Part shown: positions 12,770-26,900 of the stretch, piece by piece
Numbering within the stretch: position 1 is the first letter of the stretch
Layout of the letters: the number at the start of each line of letters is the position of its first letter
Assembly: GCF_051014685.1 (NCBI RefSeq)
Contig: NW_027478900.1
Location: 329,179 to 393,178 of the forward strand
DNA from: Ptiloglossa arizonensis
Taxonomy: Eukaryota; Arthropoda; Insecta; Hymenoptera; Colletidae
Reading direction: 5' to 3'
Length of the DNA: 64,000 nucleotides
Program-made: the position numbers and the translations under genes
The notes under the pieces: generated by a model
The model's database searches: none
The model's input: the letters and a program-made list of their open reading frames with translations, nothing else
Told to the model about the DNA's origin: nothing

Positions 12770-15700
12770 AACTGCGAAAATTTTGAGTTTCTCAAGCGTT
12801 TCTTACCTCCAAACTGCCATATCTCGCGAACGGATTGACCAATCCGCAAAATTTCTGTTGCATCTGAAAGTAGAAACTCGCTCGATTACAACGGTGAGCG
12901 CACTTTTCCCCTAGGCCGTACCAGTTATTCGTTTCGAGCATCAGAACTGCGAAAATTTTGAATTTCTCAAGCGTTTCTTACATCCAAACTGCCATATCTC
13001 GCGAACCGATTGACCAATCCGCAAAATTTCTGTTGCATCTGAAAGTAGAAACTCGCCCGATTACAACGGTGTGCGCACTTTTCCCCTAGGCCGTTCTAGT
13101 TATTCGTTTCAAGCATCAGAACTGCGCAAATTTTGAGTTTCTCAAGCGTTTCTTACCTCCAAACTGCCATATCTCGCGAACGGATTGACCAATTCGCAAA
13201 ATTTCTGTTGCATCTGAAAGTAGAGACTCGCCCGATTACAACGGTATGTGTAGTTTTCCCCTACGCCGTTCCAGTTATTCGTTTCGAGCATCAGAACTGC
13301 GAAAATTTTGAACTTCTCAAGCGTTTCTTACATCTAAACTGCCATATCACGCGAACGGATGGACCGATCCGCAAAATTTCTGTTGCATCTGAAAGTAGAA
13401 ACTCGCCCGATTACAACGGTATGCGCACTTTTCCCCTAGGCCGTTCTAGTTATTCGTTTCAAGCATCAGAACTGAGAAAATTTTGAGTTGCTCAAGCGTT
13501 TCTTATATCCAAACTGCCATATCTCGCGAACGGATTGACCAATCCGCAAAATTTCTGTTGCATCTGAAAGTAGAAACTCGCCCGATTACATCGGTATGCG
13601 CATTTTTCCCCTAGGCCGTTCTAGTTATTCGTTTCAAGCATCAGAACTGCGCAAATTTTGAGTTTCTCAAGCGTTTCTTACATCCAAACTGCCATATCCC
13701 GCGAACAGATTGACCAATCCGCAAAATTTCTGTTGCATCTGAAAATAGAAACTCGCCCGATTACAACGGTAGGTGTAGTTTTCCCCTAGGCCGTTCTAGT
13801 TATTCGTTTCAAGCATCAGAACTGCGCAAATTTTGAGTTTCTCAAGCGTTTCTTACCTCCAAACTGCCATATCTCGCGAACGGATTGACCAATCCGCAAG
13901 ATTTCTGTTGCATCTGAAAGTAGAGACTCGCCCGATTACAACGGTATGTGTAGTTTTCCCCTAGGCCGTTCTAGTTATTCGTTTCAAGCATCAGAACTGA
14001 GAAAATTTTGAGTTTCTCAAGCGTTTCTTATATCCAAACTGCCATATCTCGCGAACGGATTGACCAATCCGCAAAATTTCTGTTGCATCTGAAAGTAGAA
14101 ACTCGCCCGATTACAACGGTATGCGCACTTTTCCCCTAGGCCGTTCTAGTTATTCGTTTCAAGCATCAGAACTGCGCAAATTTTGAGTTTCTCAAGCGTT
14201 TCTTACCTCCAAACTGCCATATCTCGCGAACGGATTGACCAATCCGCAAAATTTCTGTTGCATCTGAAAGTAGAAACTCGCCCGATTACATCGGTATGCG
14301 CACTTTTCCCCTAGGCCGTTCTAGTTATTCGTTTCAAGCATCAGAACTGCGCAAATTTTGAGTTTCTCAAGCGTTTCTTACATCCAAACTGCCATATCCC
14401 GCGAACAGATTGACCAATCCGCAAAATTTCTGTTGCATCTGAAAATAGAAACTCGCCCGATTACAACGGTAGGTGTAGTTTTCCCCTAGGCCGTTCTAGT
14501 TATTCGTTTCAAGCATCAGAACTGCGCAAATTTTGAGTTTCTCAAGCGTTTCTTACCTCCAAACTGCCATATCTCGCGAACGGATTGACCAATCCGCAAG
14601 ATTTCTGTTGCATCTGAAAGTAGAGACTCGCCCGATTACAACGGTATGTGTAGTTTTCCCCTAGGCCGTTCTAGTTATTCGTTTCGAGCATCAGAACTGC
14701 GCAAATTTTGAGTCTCTCAAGCGTTTCTTACCTCCAAACTGCCATATCTCGCGAACGGATTGACCAATCCGCAAAATTTCTGTTGCATCTGAAAGTAGAA
14801 ACTCGCCCGATTACAACGGTATGCGCACTTTTCCCCTAGGCCGTTCTAGTTATTCTTTTCAAGCATCAGAACTGCGCAAATTTTGAGGTTCTCAAGCGTT
14901 TCTTACCTCAAAACTGCCATATCTCGCGAACGGATTGACCAATCCGCAAAATTTCTGTTGCATCTGAATGTAGAGACACGCCCGATTACAACGGTATGTG
15001 TAGTTTTCCCCTAGGCCGTTCCAGTTATTCGTTTCGAGCAACAGAACTGCGAAAATTTTGAATTTCTCCAGCGTTTCTTACATCCAAACTGCCATATCTC
15101 GCGAACGGATTGACCAATCCGCAAAATTTCTGTTGCACCTGAAAGCAGAAACTCGCCCGATTACAACGGTGTGCGCACTTTTCCCCTAGGCCGTTCTAGT
15201 TATTCGTTTCAAGCATCAGAACTGCGCAAATTTTGAGTTTCTCAAGCGTTTCTTACCTCCAAACTGCCATATCTCGCGAACGGATTGACCAATTCGCAAA
15301 ATTTCTGTTGCATCTGAAAGTAGAGACTCGCCCGATTACAACGGTATGTGTAGTTTTCCCCTACGCCGTTCCAGTTATTCGTTTCGAGCATCAGAACTGC
15401 GAAAATTTTGAATTTCTCAAGCGTTTCTTACATCTAAACTGCCATATCACGCGAACGGATGGACCGATCCGCAAAATTTCTGTTGCATCTGAAAGTAGAA
15501 ACTCACCCGATTACAACGGTATGCGCACTTTTCCCCTAGGCCGTTCTAGTTATTCGTTTCAAGCATCAGAACTGAGAAAATTTTGAGTTTCTCAAGCGTT
15601 TCTTATATCCAAACTGCCATATCTCGCGAACGGATTGACCAATCCGCAAAATTTCTGTTGCATCTGAAAGTAGAAACTCGCCCGATTACAACGGTATGCG

Positions 15701-15800
15701 CACTTTTCCCCTAGGCCGTTCTAGTTATTCGTTTCAAGCATCAGAACTGCCAAATTTTGAGTTTCTCAAGCGTTTCTTACCTCCAAACTGCCATATCACG

Positions 15801-15812
15801 CGAAGGGAAGAC
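15801..15812 (+). repeat. Private lesion inside one monomer
   Basis: The usual gcgaacggattgacc reads gcgaagggaagacc here, a cluster of substitutions with one net base lost. I did not see it in any other monomer. It destroys the dyad element in this copy and shifts the frame, which creates a 63-codon spurious reading frame at 15,696-15,887. It is useful as a unique coordinate marker in an otherwise repetitive array. Confidence 0.7.
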
Positions 15813-17309
15813 CAATCCGCAAAATTTCTGTTGCATCTGAAAGTAGAAACTCGCCCGATTACATCGGTATGCGCACTTTTCCCCTAGGCCGTTCTAGTTA
15901 TTCGTTTCAAGCATCAGAAGTGCGCAAATTTTGAGTTTCTCAAGCGTTTCTTACATCCAAACTGCCATATCCCGCGAACAGATTGACCAATCCGCAAAAT
16001 TTCTGTTGCATCTGAAAATAGAAACTCGCCCGATTACAACGGTAGGTGTAGTTTTCCCCTAGGCCGTTCTAGTTATTCGTTTCAAGCATCAGAACTGCGC
16101 AAATTTTGAGTTTCTCAAGCGTTTCTTACCTCCAAACTGCCATATCTCGCGAACGGATTGACCAATCCGCAAGATTTCTGTTGCATCTGAAAGTAGAGAC
16201 TCGCCCGATTACAACGGTATGTGTAGTTTTCCCCTAGGCCGTTCTAGTTATTCGTTTCAAGCATCAGAACTGAGAAAATTTTGAGTTTCTCAAGCGTTTC
16301 TAATATCCAAACTGCCATATCTCGCGAACGGATTGACCAATCCGCAAAATTTCTGTTGCATCTGAAAGTAGAAACTCGCCCGATTACAACGGTATGCGCA
16401 CTTTTCCCCTGGGCCGTTCTAGTTATTCGTTTCAAGCATCAGAACTGCGCAAATTTTGAGTTTCTCAAGCGTTTCTTACCTCCAAACTGCCATATCTCGC
16501 GAACGGATTGACCAATCCGCAAAATTTCTGTTGCATCTGAAAGTAGAAACTCGCCCGATTACATCGGTATGCGCACTTTTCCCCTAGGCCGTTCTAGTTA
16601 TTCGTTTCAAGCATCAGAACTGCGCAAATTTTGAGTTTCTCAAGCGTTTCTTACATCCAAACTGCCATATCCCGCGAACAGATTGACCAATCCGCAAAAT
16701 TTCTGTTGCATCTGAAAATAGAAACTCGCCCGATTACAACGGTAGGTGTAGTTTTCCCCTAGGCCGTTCTAGTTATTCGTTTCAAGCATCAGAACTGCGC
16801 AAATTTTGAGTTTCTCAAGCGTTTCTTACCTCCAAACTGCCATATCTCGCGAACGGATTGACCAATCCGCAAGATTTCTGTTGCATCTGAAAGTAGAGAC
16901 TCGCCCGATTACAACGGTATGTGTAGTTTTCCCCTAGGCCGTTCTAGTTATTCTTTTCAAGCATCAGAACTGCGCAAATTTTGAGGTTCTCAAGCGTTTC
17001 TTACCTCAAAACTGCCATATCTCGCGAACGGATTGACCAATCCGCAAAATTTCGGTTGCATCTGAATGTAGAGACACGCCCGATTACAACGGTATGTGTA
17101 GTTTTCCCCTAGGCCGTTCCAGTTATTCGTTTCGAGCAACAGAACTGCGAAAATTTTGAATTTCTCCAGCGTTTCTTACATCCAAACTGCCATATCTCGC
17201 GAACGGATTGACCAATCCGCAAAATTTCTGTTGCATCTGAAAGTCGAAACTCGCCCGATTACAACGGTATGCGCACTTTTCCCCTAGGCCGTTCTAGTTA
17301 TTCGTTTCA

Positions 17310-20300
17310 AGCATCAGAACTGCGAAAATTTTGAGTTTCTCAAGCGTTTCTTACCTCCAAACTGCCATATCTCGCGAACGGATTGACCAATCCGCAAAAT
17401 TTCTGTTGCATCTGAAAGTAGAAACTCGCCCGATTACAACGGTGAGCGCACTTTTCCCCTAGGCCGTTCCAGTTATTCGTTTCGAGCATCAGAACTGCGA
17501 AAATTTTGAATTTCTCAAGCGTTTCTTACATCCAAACTGCCATATCTCGCGAACGGATTGACCAATCCGCAAAATTTCTGTTGCATCTGAAAGTAGAAAC
17601 TCGCCCGATTACAACGGTGTGCGCACTTTTCCCCTAGGCCGTTCCAGTTATTCGTTTCAAGCATCAGAACTGCGCAAATTTTGAGTTTCTCAAGCGTTTC
17701 TTACCTCCAAACTGCCATATCTCGCGAACGGATTGACCAATTCGCAAAATTTCTGTTGCATCTGAAAGTAGAGACTCGCCCGATTACAACGGTATGTGTA
17801 GTTTTCCCCTAGGCCGTTCCAGTTATTCGTTTCGAGCATCAGAACTGCGAAAATTTTGAATTTCTCAAGCGTTTCTTACATCTAAACTGCCATATCACGC
17901 GAACGGATTGACCGATCCGCAAAATTTCTGTTGCATCTGAAAGTAGAAACTCGCCCGATTACAACGGTATGCGCACTTTTCCCCTAGGCCGTTCTAGTTA
18001 TTCGTTTCAAGCATCAGAACTGAGAAAATTTTGAGTTTCTCAAGCGTTTCTTATATCCAAACTGCCATATCTCGCGAACGGATTGACCAATCCGCAAAAT
18101 TTCTGTTGCATCTGAAAGTAGAAACTCGCCCGATTACAACGGTATGCGCACTTTTCCCCTAGGCCGTTCTAGTTATTCGTTTCAAGCATCAGAACTGCCA
18201 AATTTTGAGTTTCTCAAGCGTTTCTTACCTCCAAACTGCCATATCACGCGAACGGATTGACCAATCCGCAAAATTTCTGTTGCATCTGAAAGTAGAAACT
18301 CGCCCGATTACATCGGTATGCGCACTTTTCCCCTAGGCCGTTCTAGTTATTCGTTTCAAGCATCAGAACTGCGCATATTTTGAGTTTCTCAAGCGTTTCT
18401 TACATCCAAACTGCCATATCCCGCGAACAGATTGACCAATCCGCAAAATTTCTGTTGCATCTGAAAATAGAAACTCGCCCGATTACAACGGTAGGTGTAG
18501 TTTTCCCCTAGGCCGTTCTAGTTATTCGTTTCAAGCATCAGAACTGCGCAAATTTTGAGTTTCTCAAGCGTTTCTTACCTCCAAACTGCCATATCTCGCG
18601 AACGGATTGACCAATCTGCAAGATTTCTGTTGCATCTGAAAGTAGAGACTCGCCCGATTACAACGGTATGTGTAGTTTTCCCCTAGGCCGTTCTAGTTAT
18701 TCGTTTCAAGCATCAGAACTGAGAAAATTTTGAGTTTCTCAAGCGTTTCTTATATCCAAACTGCCATATCTCGCGAACGGATTGACCAATCCGCAAAATT
18801 TCTGTTGCATCTGAAAGTAGAAACTCGCCCGATTACAACGGTATGCGCACTTTTCCCCTAGGCCGTTCTAGTTATTCGTTTCAAGCATCAGAACTGCGCA
18901 AATTTTGAGTTTCTCAAGCGTTTCTTACATCCAAACTGCCATATCTCGCGAACGGATTGACCAATCCGCAAAATTTCTGTTGCATCTGAAAGTAGAAACT
19001 CGCCCGATTACATCGGTATGCGCACTTTTCCCCTAGGCCGTTCTAGTTATTCGTTTCAAGCATCAGAACTGCGCAAATTTTGAGTTTCTCAAGCGTTTCT
19101 TATATCCAAACTGCCATATCTCGCGAACGGATTGACCAATCCGCAAAATTTCTGTTGCATCTGAAAGTAGAAACTCGCCCGATTACAACGGTATGCGCAC
19201 TTTTCCCCTAGGCCGTTCTAGTTATTCGTTTCAAGCATCAGAACTGCGCAAATTTTGAGTTTCTCAAGCGTTTCTTACATCCAAACTGCCATATCTCGCG
19301 AACGGATTGACCAATCCGCAAAATTTCTGTTGCATCTGAAAGTAGAAACTCGCCCGATTACATCGGTATGCGCACTTTTCCCCTAGGCCGTTCTAGTTAT
19401 TCGTTTCAAGCATCAGAACTGCGCAAATTTTGAGTTTCTCAAGCGTTTCTTACATCCAAACTGCCATATCCCGCGAACAGATTGACCAATCCGCAAAATT
19501 TCTGTTGCATCTGAAAATAGAAACTCGCCCGATTACAACGGTATGTGTAGTTTTCCCCTAGGCCGTTCCAGTTATTCGTTTCGAGCATCAGAACTGCGAA
19601 AATTTTGAATTTCTCAAGTGTTTCTTACATCCAAACTGACATATCTCGCGAACGGATTGACCAATCCGCAAAATTTCTGTTGCATCTGAAAGTAGAAACT
19701 CGCCCGATTACAACGGTATGTTTAGTTTTTCCCTAGGCCGTTCCAGTTATTCGTTTCGAGCATCAGAACTGCGAAAATTTTGAATTTCTCAAGCGTTTCT
19801 TACATCTAAACTGCCATATCACGCGAACGGATTGACCGATCCGCAAAATTTCTGTTGCATCTGAAAGTAGAAACTCGCCCGATTACAACGGTAGGTGTAG
19901 TTTTCCCCTAGGCCGTTCTAGTTATTCGTTTCAAGCATCAGAACTGAGAAAATTTTGAGTTTCTCAAGCGTTTCTTATATCCAAACTGCCATATCTCGCG
20001 GACGGATTGACCAATCCGCAAAATTTCTGTTGCATCTGAAAGTAGATACTCGCCCGATTACAACGGTATGCGCACTTTTCCCCTAGGCCGTTCTAGTTAT
20101 TCGTTTCAAGCATCAGAACTGCGAAAATTTTGAGTTTCTCAAGCGTTTCTTACCTCCAAACTGCCATATCTCGCGAACGGATTGACCAATCCGCAAAATT
20201 TCTGTTGCATCTGAAAGTAGAAACTCGCCCGATTACAACGGTGAGCGCACTTTTCCCCTAGGCCGTTCCAGTTATTCGTTTCGAGCATCAGAACTGCAAA

Positions 20301-22907
20301 AATTTTGAATTTCTCAAGCGTTTCTTACATCCAAACTGCCATATCTCGCGAACGGATTGACCAATCCGCAAAATTTCTGTTGCATCTGAAAGTAGAAACT
20401 CGCCCAATTACAACGGTGTGCGCACTTTTCCCCTAGGCCGTTCCAGTTATTCGTTTCAAGCATCAGAACTGCGCAAATTTTGAGTTTCTCAAGCGTTTCT
20501 TACCTCCAAACTGCCATATCTCGCGAACGGATTGACCAATTCGCAAAATTTCTGTTGCATCTGAAAGTAGAGACTCGCCCGATTACAACGGTATGTGTAG
20601 TTTTCCCCTAGGCCGTTCCAGTTATTCGTTTCGAGCATCAGAACTGCGAAAATTTTGAATTTCTCAAGCGTTTCTTACATCTAAACTGCCATATCACGCG
20701 AACGGATTGACCGATCCGCAAAATTTCTGTTGCATCTGAAAGTAGAAACTCGCCCGATTACAACGGTATGCGCACTTTTCCCCTAGGCCGTTCTAGTTAT
20801 TCGTTTCAAGCATCAGAACTGAGAAAATTTTGAGTTTCTCAAGCGTTTCTTATATCCAAACTGCCATATCTCGCGAACGGATTGACCAATCCGCAAAATT
20901 TCTGTTGCATCTGAAAGTAGAAACTCGCCCGATTACAACGGTATGCGCACTTTTCCCCTAGGCCGTTCTAGTTATTCGTTTCAAGCATCAGAACTGCCAA
21001 ATTTTGAGTTTCTCAAGCGTTTCTTACCTCCAAACTGCCATATCACGCGAACGGATTGACCAATCCGCAAAATTTCTGTTGCATCTGAAAGTAGAAACTC
21101 GCCCGATTACATCGGTATGCGCACTTTTCCCCTAGGCCGTTCTAGTTATTCGTTTCAAGCATCAGAACTGCGCATATTTTGAGTTTCTCAAGCGTTTCTT
21201 ACATCCAAACTGCCATATCCCGCGAACAGATTGACCAATCCGCAAAATTTCTGTTGCATCTGAAAATAGAAACTCGCCCGATTACAACGGTAGGTGTAGT
21301 TTTCCCCTAGGCCGTTCTAGTTATTCGTTTCAAGCATCAGAACTGCGCAAATTTTGAGTTTCTCAAGCGTTTCTTACCTCCAAACTGCCATATCTCGCGA
21401 ACGGATTGACCAATCTGCAAGATTTCTGTTGCATCTGAAAGTAGAGACTCGCCCGATTACAACGGTATGTGTAGTTTTCCCCTAGGCCGTTCTAGTTATT
21501 CGTTTCAAGCATCAGAACTGAGAAAATTTTGAGTTTCTCAAGCGTTTCTTATATCCAAACTGCCATATCTCGCGAACGGATTGACCAATCCGCAAAATTT
21601 CTGTTGCATCTGAAAGTAGAAACTCGCCCGATTACAACGGTATGCGCACTTTTCCCCTAGGCCGTTCTAGTTATTCGTTTCAAGCATCAGAACTGCGCAA
21701 ATTTTGAGTTTCTCAAGCGTTTCTTACATCCAAACTGCCATATCTCGCGAACGGATTGACCAATCCGCAAAATTTCTGTTGCATCTGAAAGTAGAAACTC
21801 GCCCGATTACATCGGTATGCGCACTTTTCCCCTAGGCCGTTCTAGTTATTCGTTTCAAGCATCAGAACTGCGCAAATTTTGAGTTTCTCAAGCGTTTCTT
21901 ATATCCAAACTGCCATATCTCGCGAACGGATTGACCAATCCGCAAAATTTCTGTTGCATCTGAAAGTAGAAACTCGCCCGATTACAACGGTATGCGCACT
22001 TTTCCCCTAGGCCGTTCTAGTTATTCGTTTCAAGCATCAGAACTGCGCAAATTTTGAGTTTCTCAAGCGTTTCTTACATCCAAACTGCCATATCTCGCGA
22101 ACGGATTGACCAATCCGCAAAATTTCTGTTGCATCTGAAAGTAGAAACTCGCCCGATTACATCGGTATGCGCACTTTTCCCCTAGGCCGTTCTAGTTATT
22201 CGTTTCAAGCATCAGAACTGCGCAAATTTTGAGTTTCTCAAGCGTTTCTTACATCCAAACTGCCATATCCCGCGAACAGATTGACCAATCCGCAAAATTT
22301 CTGTTGCATCTGAAAATAGAAACTCGCCCGATTACAACGGTATGTGTAGTTTTCCCCTAGGCCGTTCCAGTTATTCGTTTCGAGCATCAGAACTGCGAAA
22401 ATTTTGAATTTCTCAAGTGTTTCTTACATCCAAACTGACATATCTCGCGAACGGATTGACCAATCCGCAAAATTTCTGTTGCATCTGAAAGTAGAAACTC
22501 GCCCGATTACAACGGTATGTTTAGTTTTTCCCTAGGCCGTTCCAGTTATTCGTTTCGAGCATCAGAACTGCGAAAATTTTGAATTTCTCAAGCGTTTCTT
22601 ACATCTAAACTGCCATATCACGCGAACGGATTGACCGATCCGCAAAATTTCTGTTGCATCTGAAAGTAGAAACTCGCCCGATTACAACGGTAGGTGTAGT
22701 TTTCCCCTAGGCCGTTCCAGTTATTCGTTTCAAGCATCAGAACTGAGAAAATTTTGAGTTTCTCAAGCGTTTCTTATATCCAAACTGCCATATCTCGCGG
22801 ACGGATTGACCAATCCGCAAAATTTCTGTTGCATCTGAAAGTAGATACTCGCCCGATTACAACGGTATGCGCACTTTTCCCCTAGGCCGTTCTAGTTATT
22901 CGTTTCA
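17310..22907 (+). repeat. Two tandem copies of a 2,799-bp (16-monomer) block
   Basis: About 17,310-20,108 recurs at about 20,109-22,907 with an offset of 2,799 bp (16 x 175 minus 1). Anchors are the rare gcgcatatttt variant at 18,371 and 21,170, the caatctgcaagat variant near 18,614 and 21,414, the caagtgtttc/aactgacat monomer near 19,620 and 22,418, the tatgtttagttttt monomer, and gtagatactcg near 20,042 and 22,841. The match ends where gcgaaaatttt is replaced by gagaaaatttt with tctcaatcg. Confidence 0.88.
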
Positions 22908-23935
22908 AGCATCAGAACTGAGAAAATTTTGAGTTTCTCAATCGTTTCTTATATCCAAACTGCCATATCTCGCGAACGGATTGACCAATCCGCAAAATTT
23001 CTGTTGCATCTGAAAGTAGAAACTCGCCCGATTACATCGGTATGCGCACTTTTCCCCTAGGCCGTTCTAGTTATTCGTTTCAAGCATCAGAACTGCGCAA
23101 ATTTTGAGTTTATCAAGCGTTTCTTACATCCAAACTGCCATATCCCGCGAACAGATTGACCAATCCGCAAAATTTCTGTTGCATCTGAAAATAGAAACTC
23201 GCCCGATTACAACGGTATGTGTAGTTTTCCCCTAGGCCGTTCCAGTTATTCGTTTCGAGCATCAGAACTGCGAAAATTTTGAATTTCTCAAGTGTTTCTT
23301 ACATCCAAACTGACATATCTCGCGAACGGATTGACCAATCCGCAAAATTTCTGTTGCATCTGAAAGTAGAAACTCGCCCGATTACAACGGTATGTTTAGT
23401 TTTTCCCTAGGCCGTTCCAGTTATTCGTTTCGAGCATCAGAACTGCGAAAATTTTGAATTTCTCAAGCGTTTCTTACATCTAAACTGCCATATCACGCGA
23501 ACGGATTGACCGATCCGCAAAATTTCTGTTGCATCTGAAAGTAGAAACTCGCCCGATTACAACGGTAGGTGTAGTTTTCCCCTAGGCCGTTCTAGTTATT
23601 CGTTTCAAGCATCAGAACTGAGAAAATTTTGAGTTTCTCAAGCGTTTCTTATATCCAAACTGCCATATCTCGCGAACGGATTGACCAATCCGCAAAATTT
23701 CTGTTGCATCTGAAAGTAGATACTCGCCCGATTACAACGGTATGCGCACTTTTCCCCTAGGCTGTTCTAGTTATTCGTTTCAAGCATCAGAACTGCGCAA
23801 ATTTTGAGTTTCTCAAGCGTTTCTTACCTCCAAACTGCCATATCTCGCGAACGGATTGACCAATCCGCAAAATTTCTGTTGCATCTGAAAGTAGAAACTC
23901 GCCCGATTACAACGGTATGCGCACTTTTCCCCTAG

Positions 23936-26900
23936 GCCGTTCTAGTTATTCGTGTCGAGCATCAGAACTGCGAAAATTTTGAGTTTCTCAAGCGTTTCTT
24001 ACCTCCAAACTGCCATATCTCGCGAACGGATTGACCAATCCGCAAAATTTCTGTTGCATCTGAAAGTAGAGACTCGCCCGATTACAACGGTATGTGTAGT
24101 TTTCCCCTAGGCCGTTCCAGTTATTCGTTTCGAGCATCAGAACTGCGAAAATTTTGAGTTTCTCAAGCGTTTCTTACATCCAAACTGCCATATCTCGCGA
24201 ACGGATTGACCGATCCGCAAAATTTCTGTTTCATCTGAAAGTAGAAACTCGCCCGATTACAATGGTATGCGCACTTTTCCCCTAGGCCGTTCTAGTTATT
24301 CTTTTCAAGCATCAGAACTGCGCAAATTTTGAGGTTCTCAAGCGTTTCTTACATCTAAACTGCCATATCACGCGAACGGATTGACCGATCCGCAAAATTT
24401 CTGTTGCATCTGAAAGCAGAAACTCGCCCGATTACAACGGTATGCGCACTTTTGCCCTAGGCCGTTCTAGTTATTCGTTTCAAGCATCAGAACTGAGAAA
24501 ATTTTGAGTTTCTCAATCGTTTCTTATATCCAAACTGCCATATCTCGCGAACGGATTGACCAATCCGCAAAATTTCTGTTGCATCTGAAAGTAGAGACTC
24601 GCCCGATTACAACGGTATGTGTAGTTTTCCCCTAGGCCGTTCCAGTTATTCGTTTCGAGCATCAGAACTGCGAAAATTTTGAGTTTCTCAAGCGTTTCTT
24701 ACATCCAAACTGCCATATCTCGCGAACGGATTGACCGATCCGCAAAATTTCTGTTTCATCTGAAAGTAGAAACTCGCCCGATTACAATGGTATGCGCACT
24801 TTTCCCCTAGGCCGTTCTAGTTATTCTTTTCAAGCATCAGAACTGCGCAAATTTTGAGGTTCTCAAGCGTTTCTTACCTCCAAACTGCCATATCTCGCGA
24901 ACGGATTGACCAATCCGCAAAATTTCTGTTGCATCTGAAAGTAGAGACACGCCCGATTACAACGGTATGTGTAGTTTTCCCCTAGGCCGTTCCAGTTATT
25001 CGTTTCGAGCATCAGTAATGCGAAAATTTTGAATTTCTCAAGCGTTTCTTTCATCCAAACTGCCATATCTCGCGAACGGATTGACCAATTCGCAAAATTT
25101 CTGTTGCATCTGAAAGTAGAGACTCGCCCGATTACAACGGTATGTGTAGTTTTCCCCTAGGCCGTTCCAGTTATTCGTTTCGAGCATCAGAACTGCGAAA
25201 ATTTTGAATTTCTCAAGCGTTTCTTACATCTAAACTGCCATATCACGCGAACGGATTGACCGATCCGCAAAATTTCTGTTGCATCTGAAAGTAGAAACTC
25301 GCCCGATTACATCGGTATGCGCACTTTTCCCCTAGGCCGTTCCAGTTATTCGTTTCAAGCATCAGAACTGCGCAAATTTTGAGTTTCTCAAGCGTTTCTT
25401 ACCTCCAAACTGCCATATCTCGCGAACGGATTGACCAATTCGCAAAATTTCTGTTGCATCTGAAAGTAGAGACTCGCCCGATTACAACGGTATGTGTAGT
25501 TTTCCCCTAGGCCGTTCCAGTTATTCGTTTCGAGCATCAGAACTGCGAAAATTTTGAATTTCTCAAGCGTTTCTTACATCTAAACTGCCATATCACGCGA
25601 ACGGATTGACCGATCCGCAAAATTTCTGTTGCATCTGAAAGTAGAAACTCGCCCGATTACAACGGTATGCGCACTTTTCCCCTAGGCCGTTCTAGTTATT
25701 CGTTTCAAGCATCAGAACTGAGAAAATTTTGAGTTTCTCAAGCGTTTCTTATATCCAAACTGCCATATCTCGCGAACGGATTGACCAATCCGCAAAATTT
25801 CTGTTGCATCTGAAAGTAGAAACTCGCCCGATTACAACGGTATGCGCACTTTTCCCCTAGGCCGTTCTAGTTATTCGTTTCAAGCATCAGAACTGCCAAA
25901 TTTTGAGTTTCTCAAGCGTTTCTTACCTCCAAACTGCCATATCACGCGAACGGATTGACCAATCCGCAAAATTTCTGTTGCATCTGAAAGTAGAAACTCG
26001 CCCGATTACATCGGTATGCGCACTTTTCCCCTAGGCCGTTCTAGTTATTCGTTTCAAGCATCAGAACTGCGCATATTTTGAGTTTCTCAAGCGTTTCTTA
26101 CATCCAAACTGCCATATCCCGCGAACAGATTGACCAATCCGCAAAATTTCTGTTGCATCTGAAAATAGAAACTCGCCCGATTACAACGGTAGGTGTAGTT
26201 TTCCCCTAGGCCGTTCTAGTTATTCGTTTCAAGCATCAGAACTGCGCAAATTTTGAGTTTCTCAAGCGTTTCTTACCTCCAAACTGCCATATCTCGCGAA
26301 CGGATTGACCAATCTGCAAGATTTCTGTTGCATCTGAAAGTAGAGACTCGCCCGATTACAACGGTATGTGTAGTTTTCCCCTAGGCCGTTCTAGTTATTC
26401 GTTTCAAGCATCAGAACTGAGAAAATTTTGAGTTTCTCAAGCGTTTCTTATATCCAAACTGCCATATCTCGCGAACGGATTGACCAATCCGCAAAATTTC
26501 TGTTGCATCTGAAAGTAGAAACTCGCCCGATTACAACGGTATGCGCACTTTTCCCCTAGGCCGTTCTAGTTATTCGTTTCAAGCATCAGAACTGCGCAAA
26601 TTTTGAGTTTCTCAAGCGTTTCTTACATCCAAACTGCCATATCTCGCGAACGGATTGACCAATCCGCAAAATTTCTGTTGCATCTGAAAGTAGAAACTCG
26701 CCCGATTACATCGGTATGCGCACTTTTCCCCTAGGCCGTTCTAGTTATTCGTTTCAAGCATCAGAACTGCGCAAATTTTGAGTTTCTCAAGCGTTTCTTA
26801 TATCCAAACTGCCATATCTCGCGAACGGATTGACCAATCCGCAAAATTTCTGTTGCATCTGAAAGTAGAAACTCGCCCGATTACAACGGTATGCGCACTT

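Larger units (their letters stand above)
10306..17300 (+). repeat. Mosaic of rearranged higher-order blocks
   Basis: This stretch is built from the same monomer types but no single long period runs through it. Markers recur at mixed spacings: the ttttgagtctctc variant lies at about 3,865, 10,686, 12,260 and 14,710 (steps of 6,821, 1,574 and 2,450 bp, all within a few bases of multiples of 175), while reading frames at 13,133 and 15,233 are 2,100 bp apart. P-Q pairs are frequent. The pattern suggests several overlapping duplications and deletions. I see nothing here except satellite. Confidence 0.85.

Noticed and set aside
24863..25066. 67-codon minus-strand frame, also at 29,587, 30,462 and 35,711
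   Set aside because: These are duplicate copies of one satellite block read in antisense. Similar frames appear on the + strand after the inversion near 61,114, as expected from repeat orientation.
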